A DNA stretch of 64,000 nt from NCBI RefSeq assembly GCF_017996735.1, contig NZ_JAGOGJ010000010.1, forward strand, positions 40,368 to 104,367, read 5' to 3'. The stretch comes from Niveispirillum sp. GTDB lineage: Bacteria; Pseudomonadota; Alphaproteobacteria; Azospirillales; Azospirillaceae. The position numbers and the translations under genes are program-made. How positions within the stretch are numbered: the stretch's first letter is position 1; every line of letters begins with the position of its first letter. The notes under the pieces are model-generated. The model made no database searches and was not told where the DNA came from. It was given only the letters and a program-made list of their open reading frames with translations. This document shows positions 34,706 through 43,708 of the stretch, one piece after another.

Positions 34706-35536
34706 TCATCCTTCGATACTGCCACCGTTCCCGTCCGGGGTTGCGATGGTTTTGGTTGGCTCGGCCGATGCCCGACGGGCTCGACGTTTCTTCACCTTTG
34801 GGGCCGGACGGCTGGCCAGGTAGTCGGACCACAGGTCGGGCCGTCGGGCCTCCGTGATCTTTTCCGCCTGTTCGAGCCGCCAAGCCCGGACCTTCTCATG
34901 GTGACCGGACAAAAGGATCTCCGGCACCGCACGGCCATTCCAGACGGGTGGCCGCGTATAATGGGGGTACTCCAGCAACCCCCGTTCAAAACTCTCTTCC
35001 CCCGCCGTCTCGACATTGCCCATGACACCCGGCAGCAGCCGGACCACGGCGTCGATCAGACAGAGGGCCGCCGGTTCACCACCGGACAGCACAAAATCGC
35101 CCAGGGAGACCTCCTCCAGGCGATGTTCCTCGATCACCCGTTCGTCGATCCCCTCATACCGCCCGCACAGCAATGTCAGGGTCCCTTCGCTGGCGATTTC
35201 TCGTACCAGCGCCTGGTCCAACACGCGTCCACGCGGTGAAAGGTAGACGATCCGGCCCGGTTTCAAACCGGCTGCCTCCTGCCTGGCCTTTGCGTCACGG
35301 ATGGCTGCATCGAGCACATCCGGGCGCATGACCATGCCGGGGCCGCCGCCGAACGGGGTATCATCCACGGAGCGGTGCTTATCGCGCGTGAACGATCGGA
35401 TGTCCAGCTTTTCCAGCGTCCAGGTGCCCTTTTCCAGCGCTTTTCCCGCAAGGCTGAGCCCCAGCGGCCCGGGAAACATCTCCGGGAACAGGGTCAGCAC
35501 GGTCACGTGCCAGAAAGGGGCCTGGGACAGGGTCAT
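34706..35536 (-). CDS. trmD: tRNA (guanosine(37)-N1)-methyltransferase
   Basis: SPOUT methyltransferase that makes m1G37 in tRNAs reading CNN/GGG-type codons, preventing +1 frameshifts. Signature pieces in the 276-residue protein: [14 protein letters not shown] (57-70), YLSPRGR (98-104), [11 protein letters not shown] (123-133) and the knot segment [17 protein letters not shown] from 151. The C-terminus has an Arg/Lys-rich stretch ([12 protein letters not shown]) longer than in E. coli. The start is ATG 35536, four bases after the rimM stop; the frame continuing to 35566 lies inside rimM. Confidence 0.97.
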   Translation of the reverse strand: MTLSQAPFWHVTVLTLFPEMFPGPLGLSLAGKALEKGTWTLEKLDIRSFTRDKHRSVDDTPFGGGPGMVMRPDVLDAAIRDAKARQEAAGLKPGRIVYLSPRGRVLDQALVREIASEGTLTLLCGRYEGIDERVIEEHRLEEVSLGDFVLSGGEPAALCLIDAVVRLLPGVMGNVETAGEESFERGLLEYPHYTRPPVWNGRAVPEILLSGHHEKVRAWRLEQAEKITEARRPDLWSDYLASRPAPKVKKRRARRASAEPTKTIATPDGNGGSIEG

Positions 35537-35540
35537 GGGA

Positions 35541-36179
35541 TCAACGGCTCTCGCCGGTCTCCTCACCCTCGGACGCCTCGCCCTCAGGCGCCTCTTCCGC
35601 CGTTTCGTCGTCCAGCGTCAGCTTGCCGCCCATTTCCGCCAACTCTTCCGGGTCCGGACGGGCCGGGGTGAAGAGGTTGACGGGCGGGTCGACGACGACG
35701 CGGCCCGCCTTAACGTTCACGAGCGGGACACAGGTGCGGGAGAACGGGATGAACACCGTCTTGCCCGACACATGCACCAGTTCCAGAACGTCGCCGGCGC
35801 CGAAATCATGGATGGCCTTGATGGTGCCAAAGGCGGCATCGCCTTCCGGCCCCTCGGTGACGGTTTCCATGCCGATCAGATCGGCGTGGTAGAACTCGTC
35901 CTCATCCTCCAGCCCCGGCAGCCGGTCGCGCGGCACGAACAGCTTGACGCCCTTCAGCGCATCGGCGGCATCGCGGCCCTTCACGCCCACGGCTTCGACC
36001 AGGAAATGGTCCTTGCCCATCCCAGTCATGCGGAGCGTGAAGTTGCGGGCGCCGGCTTCATCCGTCAGCGGGTTGTAATCGAACACGGCCTCGGGATCGG
36101 CGGTGAAGCTCTTCACCCGCAGGCGGCCGTGAACCCCGTGCGATCCGATGATCTGGGCCACGCAAATGCGGTCGGTCAT
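35541..36179 (-). CDS. rimM: ribosome maturation factor RimM
   Basis: 16S rRNA processing factor that binds ribosomal protein S19 during assembly of the 30S head. N-terminal RimM domain starts [20 protein letters not shown]; the PRC-barrel-like C-domain includes [19 protein letters not shown] and [14 protein letters not shown]. The protein (212 residues) carries a C-terminal acidic tail rich in Glu after about residue 185, an extension beyond the E. coli form. ATG 36179 has GGAG at 7 bases. Confidence 0.95.
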   Translation of the reverse strand: MTDRICVAQIIGSHGVHGRLRVKSFTADPEAVFDYNPLTDEAGARNFTLRMTGMGKDHFLVEAVGVKGRDAADALKGVKLFVPRDRLPGLEDEDEFYHADLIGMETVTEGPEGDAAFGTIKAIHDFGAGDVLELVHVSGKTVFIPFSRTCVPLVNVKAGRVVVDPPVNLFTPARPDPEELAEMGGKLTLDDETAEEAPEGEASEGEETGESR

Positions 36180-36240
36180 CTTTAAACTCCAACGATGGAG
36201 CGGCCCGGAACGAGCCGCCCCATCAAACACCAAACGCAAA

Positions 36241-36267
36241 CCAGCGGCCATGGGACATGGCCGCTGG
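36241..36267 (-). promoter_or_regulatory. hairpin between rpsP and rimM, possible partial terminator
   Basis: Perfect 11-bp arms CCAGCGGCCAT and ATGGCCGCTGG around GGGAC, in the 169-base gap between rpsP and rimM. On the minus strand it is followed by a broken T-rich run (TTTGCGTTTGGTGTTT), so it may end part of the transcripts after rpsP. Confidence 0.55.
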
Positions 36268-36348
36268 AGGTCGGCGACGGCCGGCCCGCGACCCCATGGT
36301 CGCGTAAGCCAAGCCGCCGGATGGCGGCGCCCGGCGCAAGAGGGCGAA

Positions 36349-36696
36349 TTACTCCGCCGCAGCGGCCTTGGCGGCCAGCTTGGCGCGTTCCTGGGCCTTG
36401 GCCTTCGGAGCGGACTTCTTCGGGCTTTCGATGATGGCCGGGGCCTCGATCAGGTTGGCCTTGCCCAGGAACTTGGCGACGCGGTCGGTCGGCTGCGCGC
36501 CCTTGGACAGCCAGCCCTTGATGGCTTCTTCGTTCAGGGTCACGCGGGCCGGGTTGTCGCTCGGCAGCATCGGGTTGTAGGTGCCGACCTTCTGAATGAA
36601 GGCGCCATCGCGCGGGGCGCGGCTGTCGGCGACGACGATGGAGTAGAACGGACGCTTCTTCGAGCCACCGCGGGCCAGACGGATCTTAACGGACAT
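36349..36696 (-). CDS. rpsP: 30S ribosomal protein S16
   Basis: Ribosomal protein S16, needed for 30S assembly. The N-terminal core [21 protein letters not shown], the [14 protein letters not shown] segment and the [13 protein letters not shown] helix are all typical. The 115-residue form has an Ala/Lys-rich C-terminal tail ([19 protein letters not shown]), common in alphaproteobacteria. Start ATG 36696. It is the first gene of the rpsP-rimM-trmD-rplS group, separated from the GNAT gene by about 100 bases that should contain its promoter. Confidence 0.97.
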   Translation of the reverse strand: MSVKIRLARGGSKKRPFYSIVVADSRAPRDGAFIQKVGTYNPMLPSDNPARVTLNEEAIKGWLSKGAQPTDRVAKFLGKANLIEAPAIIESPKKSAPKAKAQERAKLAAKAAAAE

Positions 36697-36794
36697 GTTG
36701 GTCTTCCTTGCTTACAAAAGATGAAACGATCTGGGTTGAGAGATAATCGCCACGGGATCAGATCAGCCCCGGCGGCGATGTTCCTTTTGGCGGG

Positions 36795-37919
36795 TCATGG
36801 TTCATCCCCGCCATTCGCTGCCGCCCATTCGGACGCCAGGATTCCGTAAAGACAATTATCCACCACCTCGCCATGCAGACGGACATAGCCCTGCCGGCGG
36901 ATGCCTTCGCGCACGAAGCCATTGGCTTCCAGCACGCGGGCCGATGCGGTGTTGCGCGGATCGATCTCTGCCTCTACCCGGTTCTTCTTCAGAACCGTGA
37001 AGGCATAGCGCAGCATGGCGGCGGTGGCGGCCTTGGCCAGACCCTTGCCGCGCGCGGCGGGCGTCAGGATATAGCCCAGATTGACCTGTGCCGGCGTCTC
37101 CTTCAGCAGCAGGCCCCAGCCCAGGCAGTCCCCGCCATCGGTGGTGATGGCCCAGTGCCAGCCGGCCCGTGCGCCCGACGCCATGGACAGCATCTTGTCG
37201 CGGGTCTGCTCGACGCTGTCATGGGCCTGATGCGGCATGTAACGCATGCTGTCAGGATCGCCATAGGCGGCATGCATGGCATCGGCGTCGCTGGCCTTCA
37301 GCGGGCGCAGCACGGCCGGGCCATGGCGCAGCGTGGGCAGGGGGGACGGCGGGTTCAGCCGCCGCTTTTCCCAATCGGAGGCCAGGATGCCGAAGACGCC
37401 GGTATCCAGATAGGTGCCGCCATAGACAAAGTCCTGACGCTGCGTGCCTTCCCAGGTGAAGCCCAGGCGCAGCAGCAATCCTGCGGAACGGTGGTTGCGC
37501 GGGTCGATATTGGCGGCGACACGGTGCAGGCCCCAGGCGCCGAACGCATGGTTCAGGGCGGCGGCCACCGCTTCCTCACCATACCCCTTGCCGCGCGCGG
37601 CGGGCGACAGCACGTAACCGACCCAGCCGATACCATCGCGCACGCTGAACAGCGTGACCCAGCCCAGGCAGGCATGGCCATCGGTGGTGACGGCCCAGGT
37701 GCGGACCGTATCATCCTCGACCAGCGCCTTTTCCATCGACGCCTTCGTCTCCTCGATGGAGGTGACGGGCGGATGGGACCAGTAGCGCATGGTCTCCGCA
37801 TCGCTGAGGATCGCGTGCATGGCGTCGGTATCGGCCCAGGATAGCGGGCGCAGTACCAGACGCGGCGTCAGCAGCGTGGCGTGTTCGGGGGCCGTGGGGT
37901 TGCGTACCTGAATGGTCAT
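36795..37919 (-). CDS. tandem GNAT-domain N-acetyltransferase
   Basis: Protein of 374 residues made of two GNAT acetyltransferase domains of the RimJ/RimL type, about 1-185 and 190-374. Each half starts with a TLLTPRLVLRPL / HGPAVLRPLK strand and carries an acetyl-CoA loop (LSPAARGKGYGEEAVAAAL and LTPAARGKGLAKAATAAML) followed by the IDPRN...A turn and the AGLLLRLGF / ARVLEANGF segment. Both halves look intact, so two active sites are possible. The target could be a protein N-terminus or an amine; not determinable. It begins in a 4-base ATGA overlap with the upstream small gene. Confidence 0.88.
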   Translation of the reverse strand: MTIQVRNPTAPEHATLLTPRLVLRPLSWADTDAMHAILSDAETMRYWSHPPVTSIEETKASMEKALVEDDTVRTWAVTTDGHACLGWVTLFSVRDGIGWVGYVLSPAARGKGYGEEAVAAALNHAFGAWGLHRVAANIDPRNHRSAGLLLRLGFTWEGTQRQDFVYGGTYLDTGVFGILASDWEKRRLNPPSPLPTLRHGPAVLRPLKASDADAMHAAYGDPDSMRYMPHQAHDSVEQTRDKMLSMASGARAGWHWAITTDGGDCLGWGLLLKETPAQVNLGYILTPAARGKGLAKAATAAMLRYAFTVLKKNRVEAEIDPRNTASARVLEANGFVREGIRRQGYVRLHGEVVDNCLYGILASEWAAANGGDEP

Positions 37920-38263
37920 GCCCGGTTCTTCCGTCGGGTCAGAGACAGGAACCGGTCGCGCGGCTCCCCGGTCCAGCCATTGACCCCATGATTGGGCAGC
38001 CAGACAGCGTGGAAATAGAAGACGAAGGCAGTGGATGCCGCCAGAAAGCCCAGCGCCCAGCCGCGCCCGGCCAGCACCGACAGCGCCACGGTCAGGGCGA
38101 CAAAGCCGACCAGCCCGGCCAGACGGCGCAGGGCCGGGCCATCGCGGTGGACGCCCGCAAACAGCGTGCTGTTCACCCCATGCAGCAGCGCTGCCAGCGT
38201 GGCGTCGAACCACAGGCTGTCCAGCGAGAACCGCTGCATCAGGGTTTCGGCGGTGACGGACAT
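37916..38263 (-). CDS. small membrane protein (115 aa) coupled to ffh
   Basis: Unrecognised protein of 115 residues with about two to three hydrophobic helices, including LAGLVGFVALTVALSVLAG and GWALGFLAASTAFVFYFHAVW, and a basic C-terminus (DRFLSLTRRKNRA). Its ATG shares one base with the ffh stop (TGATG) and its stop overlaps the start of the GNAT gene, so all three are tightly coupled. Most relatives of this operon do not carry it between ffh and rpsP. Function unknown. Confidence 0.7.
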   Translation of the reverse strand: MSVTAETLMQRFSLDSLWFDATLAALLHGVNSTLFAGVHRDGPALRRLAGLVGFVALTVALSVLAGRGWALGFLAASTAFVFYFHAVWLPNHGVNGWTGEPRDRFLSLTRRKNRA

Positions 38264-39621
38264 CAGCGCATGCCCTTCGGCATCAGCGCGCCAAGGCCCT
38301 GCCGCAGCAGGCCCTTCTGGCCCATCTTCTTCATTTTCTTCATCATTTCCGACATGTCCTGATACTGTTTGATCAGGCGGTTCACGTCGGCGACGGTCAC
38401 CCCGGCACCCATGGCGATGCGGCGGCGGCGCGACGCGTTCAGGATGTCGGGCTTCTTACGCTCTTTCTTGGTCATCGACAGGATGATGGCTTCCTGGCGG
38501 TCCAGGATTTTCTCGTCGATATTGGCGTTTTTGAGCTGTTCCTTGATCTTGCCCATGCCGGGCAGCAGGTTCATCATCCCGCCCATGCCGCCCAGTTTGC
38601 GGATCTGCCGCATCTGGGACAGCATGTCCTCCAGGTCGAAGCCGCCCTTTTCCAGCTTTTTGGCCAGCTTTTCGGCTTCTTCCTTGTCGATGCTCTCGGC
38701 AGCCTTTTCCACCAGGCTGACCACGTCGCCCATGCCCAGGATGCGGCCGGCGATACGGTCGGGGTGGAACGGCTCCAGCGCGTCGGTCTTCTCACCCATG
38801 CCCATCAGCTTGATGGGCTTGCCCGTCACATGGCGCATGGACAGGGCGGCACCGCCGCGCGCATCGCCGTCGATGCGCGTCATGACGATGCCGGTGATGC
38901 CGACGCGGTCGTTAAAATTGGTGGCGACGGTGACGGCGTCCTGACCGGTCATGGCGTCGACGACCAGCAGGCTTTCCACCGGCTTGGTGGCGTCGCGGAT
39001 GGCCACGACCTCTGCCATCAACTCCTCGTCGATGGCGAGACGGCCGGCGGTGTCCAGGATGACGACGTCGAACCCTTCCAGGCGGCCCACTTCCATGGCG
39101 CGCCGGGCGATCTCCACCGGCTGCTGGCCAGCGATGATGGGCAGGCTGGCCACACCCGTCTGTTCACCCAGGATGCGCAACTGTTCCTGCGCGGCCGGAC
39201 GGCGGGTGTCCAGCGAGGCCAGCAGCACCTTCTTCTTGTCGCGATTCTTCAGGCGGACGGCGATCTTGGCCGAGGTGGTGGTCTTGCCCGACCCCTGCAG
39301 ACCCAGCATCAGGATGGGAACCGGGGGCACGGCCTCCAGGTTCAGGTCTTCGACCTGGGAACCCAGCAGTTCCACCAGATGGTCATGAACGATTTTGATG
39401 ACCATCTGGCCGGGATTGATGCCGCGCAGCACCTCAGTCCCGATGGCCTTTTCCTTGACGCCGGTGACGAAGGCCTTGACCGCGGGCAGGGCGACGTCGG
39501 CTTCCAGCAGGGCAATGCGCACTTCGCGCAATGCCGCGTTGACGTCATCCTCCGACAACGCCCCGCGCTTGCGCAGGCGGTCGAAAATATCGCCAAGCCG
39601 TCCCGTCAGTCCGTCGAACAT
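38263..39621 (-). CDS. ffh: signal recognition particle protein Ffh
   Basis: SRP54 GTPase (452 residues) that binds signal sequences and 4.5S RNA to bring membrane proteins to FtsY. The N domain begins MFDGLTGRLGDIFDRL; the G domain has GLQGSGKTTT (107-116), DTRRPAA, DTAGRLAIDEELM and TRIDGDARGGAALS; the C-terminal M domain is Met-rich and includes the RNA-binding helix RRRRIAMGAGV. ATG 39621 is preceded by GGAAGG. It leads the ffh-(small gene)-GNAT-rpsP-rimM-trmD-rplS run. Confidence 0.97.
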   Translation of the reverse strand: MFDGLTGRLGDIFDRLRKRGALSEDDVNAALREVRIALLEADVALPAVKAFVTGVKEKAIGTEVLRGINPGQMVIKIVHDHLVELLGSQVEDLNLEAVPPVPILMLGLQGSGKTTTSAKIAVRLKNRDKKKVLLASLDTRRPAAQEQLRILGEQTGVASLPIIAGQQPVEIARRAMEVGRLEGFDVVILDTAGRLAIDEELMAEVVAIRDATKPVESLLVVDAMTGQDAVTVATNFNDRVGITGIVMTRIDGDARGGAALSMRHVTGKPIKLMGMGEKTDALEPFHPDRIAGRILGMGDVVSLVEKAAESIDKEEAEKLAKKLEKGGFDLEDMLSQMRQIRKLGGMGGMMNLLPGMGKIKEQLKNANIDEKILDRQEAIILSMTKKERKKPDILNASRRRRIAMGAGVTVADVNRLIKQYQDMSEMMKKMKKMGQKGLLRQGLGALMPKGMR

Positions 39622-39769
39622 CCGTTGCCTTCCATCCCGGCGCCTTGGACGTCCCGTTTTCGCCTTTGTGAATGGGGTATGCCCAAACGCAAAAGCGCCA
39701 GTGCGCGACACTCGCGGACCGGCGGGGCACCTCGGTGCCGAATTGTTCACCCATAATGGGTTGCGGTGC

Positions 39770-39799
39770 TTGATACAGGGATGGCGTGTGACGAGTCAA
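39770..39799 (-). promoter_or_regulatory. predicted promoter of ffh
   Basis: On the minus strand TTGACT and TATCAA are 18 bases apart, giving a start near 39763 and a leader of about 140 bases. The leader includes a small hairpin GGCACC-TC-GGTGCC at 39727-39740. Confidence 0.45.
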
Positions 39800-39863
39800 C
39801 TGCCCCGCCAGAGATGCTGGGCTGCATCCCCGGCTTGTCCGGCCACCCCTGCATTGTTCCGGC

Positions 39864-41384
39864 CTAATGACCGGAGCCGCGCAATTGCTGTGTCACCTCG
39901 CGCACATTGTCCGACACTTCGCCGATGTCGCGGGCGACATGGCTGACGGAAACCGCGATTTCCCGCGTGGCGGCATCCTGCTCTGCGACGGCCGATGCGA
40001 TGGTGGCGGAAATGCCCTGCACGTCGTTGATGATGGCGCCGATGCTGCGGATGGCGGTGACGGCGCGGTTTGCCTCCTGTTGCACCGAGGATATTTGCTC
40101 GGCGATCTCGTCGGTGGCGCTGGCCGTCTGTTTGGCCAGGGATTTCACCTCCGTGGCGACGACGGCGAAGCCCTTGCCCGCATCACCGGCCCGCGCCGCC
40201 TCGATCGTCGCGTTCAAGGCCAGCAAGTTGGTCTGGCTGGCAATATCGTTGATCAACTTCACCACCACGCCGATCCGGTCGCTGGCCGTGACCAGGGCTT
40301 GCACGGCCCCGTTGGTCCGGGTGGTTTCGGTCGATGCATTGGCGGCGGCGGTGGCGGCCTTGGTGGCACGTTCGCTGATTTCGGCGATGGAGGCCGCCAG
40401 TTCCTCGGTGGCGGACGCCACGGTCTGGGTATTGGCGTTGGCGCGGTTGGCGGAATTCTCCACCCGTGTGGTCAGGGTGTCGGCGATGTCCAGGATGGCG
40501 CGCCGCCGGTCCCGTTCCGCGTCCTGCTGCTTCAGTTCGGCGAGTTTCTGGGCATGGATATCAATCAGCGAGCCGCAGGCCCGTAGCGGCCGGCCCTGAT
40601 GATCGCGGGCCACGCCGCCGACCGCGCGGAACCAGCGATAGCTGCCATCCTTGGTCTTCATGCGGTAGGTGACGTCATAGGGTGTGCGGCCGGTCGTATC
40701 GGCCATACAGGCGCCGAAAGCGTCGAAGGTAGGACCGCTATCCTCCGGATGCAGCCGGTCCGACCAGGAATTGACCAGATCGGGGAAATCATTCTGGTCG
40801 CGGAAGCCCGCCAGATGGCGGAACTCGTTGGACCAGCGCCACCGGCTTTGCGGATGCATGGCGTCGCCATCATGCAACACCGCGTCCCAGAGGCCGACAC
40901 CGGCATGCTGGTCCAGCAGATCCATGCGCTCCAACTGGCTTTTCTCGGCATGGATATCAATCAGGGAACCGCAGGCGCGCAACGGCCGGCCCTGCGCATC
41001 GCGTGTCACGCCGCCGATGGCGCGGAACCAGCGATAGGAATTGTCCTTCATCCGCAACCTGTAGGTCACGTCATAGCCTTGGCGTCCGCTGCGATCGTTC
41101 AGACAGGCGCTGAAAGCCTCGAAGGTGGGTGTGGAATCGCTCGGGTGCAGCCTGTCGGCCCAGGACCCGACAACATTGGGGAAGCCGCGCAGATCGCCAT
41201 GGTCAAAGCCGACCAGGCGGCGGAATTCATCCGACCAGTGCCAACGGCTTTGCGAATGCATCGGATCGCCGTTATGCAGAACCGCGTCCCACAGACCGAC
41301 GCCCGCGAATTTCCCCAGCAGATCCATCTGCTTGGTGGCCTCGCCATCGGCATCCTGCGGCGCATTCCTGTTCTTGAATAACAT
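39864..41384 (-). CDS. soluble methyl-accepting chemotaxis protein with two PAS domains
   Basis: Cytoplasmic chemoreceptor of 506 residues with no membrane helix. It has two tandem PAS_3-type domains, about 20-150 and 155-285, that are close copies: both contain [11 protein letters not shown]-x-W-S/SNEF, DRLHP, YDVTYR, SYRWFRA and [16 protein letters not shown] coiled-coil signalling domain follows with the hairpin tip [20 protein letters not shown]. No C-terminal CheR-binding pentapeptide is present. It probably senses an internal cue (redox, flavin or a small ligand) and signals to CheA. GAGGAGG before ATG 41384 is a strong ribosome-binding site. Confidence 0.93.
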   Translation of the reverse strand: MLFKNRNAPQDADGEATKQMDLLGKFAGVGLWDAVLHNGDPMHSQSRWHWSDEFRRLVGFDHGDLRGFPNVVGSWADRLHPSDSTPTFEAFSACLNDRSGRQGYDVTYRLRMKDNSYRWFRAIGGVTRDAQGRPLRACGSLIDIHAEKSQLERMDLLDQHAGVGLWDAVLHDGDAMHPQSRWRWSNEFRHLAGFRDQNDFPDLVNSWSDRLHPEDSGPTFDAFGACMADTTGRTPYDVTYRMKTKDGSYRWFRAVGGVARDHQGRPLRACGSLIDIHAQKLAELKQQDAERDRRRAILDIADTLTTRVENSANRANANTQTVASATEELAASIAEISERATKAATAAANASTETTRTNGAVQALVTASDRIGVVVKLINDIASQTNLLALNATIEAARAGDAGKGFAVVATEVKSLAKQTASATDEIAEQISSVQQEANRAVTAIRSIGAIINDVQGISATIASAVAEQDAATREIAVSVSHVARDIGEVSDNVREVTQQLRGSGH

Positions 41385-41692
41385 CTGATCCTCCTCAATC
41401 GATTACCTGCGGCTGTATTCGACCGGCTGGTAAGTTTCCTTGGAGTATCTGATAATCCGGGGTTGGGAAATTAGCGAAAGACCATCCTTTCGTATAAATT
41501 CCATACATTCGCAACCAGGATAGATCATCGCGGTGTCGTGGACGCTGGGCCCGGTCTGAAGTCGGGGACGTCTGTCAAGTCGCGGGGGGACGGGCTTCCA
41601 AGCTTTATGGATACTGAGTAAAGTTCCTGTTGAATCCCTATTGGGCGATGCCTCACATTCAGAGGCCCGGTTTTGGTGGAGGCGCGGGGAAG
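41385..41692. other. AT-richer divergent gap between chemoreceptor and pentapeptide genes
   Basis: A 308-base gap that must carry both promoters. The stretch 41430-41530 is clearly AT-richer than its surroundings and contains a small inverted repeat (CGAAAG-N6-CTTTCG, near 41480). I could not assign a convincing -10/-35 pair or a flagellar-type sigma-28 promoter, and see no gene. Confidence 0.5.
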
Positions 41693-43072
41693 ATGGCAGA
41701 AACGATCGGGCGGGGGCCGGACCGGTCGAAGATCACGGTCGCGGAGCTGCAGACCATCCATAGCCGCCATCAGGCCTTTGTCCGCCGTCAGGCGGGCGGC
41801 GCGCGTGCCAACCTGAAGCTGCGCGATCTGTCGCACATGGACCTGTCGCGCTTTGACCTGTCGGATGCCGACCTGTCGGGGGCCAAGCTGTTCGGCACAA
41901 GGCTGGAAGGCGCCAATCTGGCCGGCGCCACGCTCTATGCCGCCGACCTGCGTCTGGCCAATATGGAAGGGGCGGACCTGCGCAAGGCCGACCTGCGCGG
42001 CGCCTGTCTGCGCGGGGCCGTCCTGACCGAGGCGATCCTGTCCGACAGTGATCTGCGCGACGGCACCATCATGCATGTGCGCAAGAATGGCGACATCGCC
42101 GCGCATGAGTTCGAGACGGTGTCGGTGAATACCGAATTGTCGGTCGCGACCATCCGCGCCGCCGATCTGTCGCGGGCCAAGATCTCCAACGCGTTCGTCA
42201 TGCAGACCGACCTGACGGACGCGATCCTGCGCGGGACCAAGTTTGTCCGTGCCAACCTGTCCAATTCCAACCTGACGGGGTGCGACCTGACCGGGGCCGA
42301 CCTGCGGGAAGCCAACCTGTCGGGAGCGAAACTGTCGGGGGCCAACCTGACGGGAGCGGAACTGAACGCGACCCGTTTCCTGGGCGCCGACCTGATCGGC
42401 GTCATCATGGATGACATCACCCGCCGTGCCGCCGACCTGGACGGGGCCATCCTGTCGCGGGAACTGTCCACCGACGGCCGTTCGCTGGAACAGATCCTGG
42501 CCGATCACCGTATCTGGGTGGACAGCCAGGGGCGCGACGGGATGCGCGCCGACCTGTCGGGTGTGGATCTGTCGGGCCGTGACCTGTCAGGACAGACCCT
42601 GTCGGCCGCGCTGATGCACCGGACCATGCTGCGCGGGGCCGACCTGTCGGGTGCCACCCTGGCCATGGCCGACCTGTCGCTGGCCGATCTGCGCGGCGTG
42701 GATTTGACGGCGGCCGACCTGCGCGGGGCCAGCCTGGAACGCGCGACCTGTTCGGGCGCCATCCTGGTGCGCGCCGATCTGGGACCGGTACAGATCCAGA
42801 GCAATGCCGCCCGGCTCTGGCCCGCCAACCTGTGCCGCGCCCGGTTCGACCGCGCCGATCTGGGCAGCGCCAACCTGCGCAAGGCCAAGGCGGTGCAGGC
42901 CTTCTTCGCCGGCGCCAACCTGACCCGTGTCGATCTGGGCGGGGCGGACCTGATCAGCGCCGACCTGACGGGCGCCATCTGCACCGAACTGGCGCTGGAT
43001 GGGGCCAATATCACCGATATCCGCTGCGCCGGCGCGAAGGACCTACGCCTGCCGGAGCTGGAGGATCTGTGA
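41693..43072 (+). CDS. pentapeptide-repeat protein
   Basis: Protein of 459 residues made mostly of A(D/N)LXX pentapeptide repeats, which fold as a right-handed quadrilateral beta helix. Repeats run from about residue 40 to 120, 155 to 250 and again 290 to 450, broken by two non-repeat inserts: HVRKNGDIAAHEFETVSVN (about 125-145) and LEQILADHRIWVDSQGRDG (about 262-285). The N-terminus is helical (ELQTIHSRHQAFVRRQAGG). Such interrupted forms recur in Rhodospirillales. Some pentapeptide proteins mimic DNA and protect gyrase; nothing here proves that role. ATG 41693 follows GGGGAAG; an in-frame TTG 41630 is possible. Confidence 0.9.
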   Translation: MAETIGRGPDRSKITVAELQTIHSRHQAFVRRQAGGARANLKLRDLSHMDLSRFDLSDADLSGAKLFGTRLEGANLAGATLYAADLRLANMEGADLRKADLRGACLRGAVLTEAILSDSDLRDGTIMHVRKNGDIAAHEFETVSVNTELSVATIRAADLSRAKISNAFVMQTDLTDAILRGTKFVRANLSNSNLTGCDLTGADLREANLSGAKLSGANLTGAELNATRFLGADLIGVIMDDITRRAADLDGAILSRELSTDGRSLEQILADHRIWVDSQGRDGMRADLSGVDLSGRDLSGQTLSAALMHRTMLRGADLSGATLAMADLSLADLRGVDLTAADLRGASLERATCSGAILVRADLGPVQIQSNAARLWPANLCRARFDRADLGSANLRKAKAVQAFFAGANLTRVDLGGADLISADLTGAICTELALDGANITDIRCAGAKDLRLPELEDL

Positions 43073-43079
43073 TCCCGGC

Positions 43080-43535
43080 TCAGGTCCACAGATCGTAATC
43101 GTAGCGCACGAAGCCCTTACAACTGGCCACCCGGTCATAGAGCGCGCGGGCGGTGCCGTTATCTTCGTGCGTCAGCCAGTAGAGCCGGACGGCGCCGGCC
43201 TTCCGCGCCGCATCGGCCACCGCCTCGATCAAGGTGCGCCCGGCGCCCAGGCCGCGCGCCGCGTCATCCACATACAGATCCTGCAGGTAACAGACGGGGG
43301 CGTCGGCCCAGGCCGTGGCGTGGAACATGAAATGGGTGATGCCCAGCAGCCGGCCATCGGCCCCGCGCGCTACGAAACCCCGGATTGTACCGTCGGGCCG
43401 CAGCAATTCCGCCCAGTTGCGGCGGAACAGCGCCTCGTCCCGGCTGGTGCCGTAGAAGGCAAGATAGGCCGTCCACAGGCGCTGCCACTCCTCGAAATCG
43501 CCCTGCTGGGGAAGGGTGATGGTGATGCCGCTCAT
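43080..43535 (-). CDS. GNAT-family N-acetyltransferase
   Basis: Single-domain GNAT of 151 residues. Motif A is seen in CYLQDLYVDDAARGLGAGRTLIEAV (QDLYVDDAARGLG), with the later VRLYWLTHEDNGTARALYDRVA strand-helix typical of this subfamily. The substrate is unknown but the layout resembles diamine/amino-acid N-acetyltransferases. The start is ATG 43535. It converges with the pentapeptide gene, 7 bases from its stop, and is divergent from the first EamA transporter. Confidence 0.9.
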   Translation of the reverse strand: MSGITITLPQQGDFEEWQRLWTAYLAFYGTSRDEALFRRNWAELLRPDGTIRGFVARGADGRLLGITHFMFHATAWADAPVCYLQDLYVDDAARGLGAGRTLIEAVADAARKAGAVRLYWLTHEDNGTARALYDRVASCKGFVRYDYDLWT

Positions 43536-43708
43536 CGCATACCGCCATTGCTGTCCGGGAAACTGTCCGTTCTTCTCTCAAAACGCGGGTCTTTCCAATC
43601 TCCATGGGGCGATAGCAGGGGCGACATGCGTGGGACGGGGCTGTTCCCGCACGATGGCTGCCCGTACCATTCCCCACAGCCCGTTTCCCCGATACCGATA
43701 TCATAACA

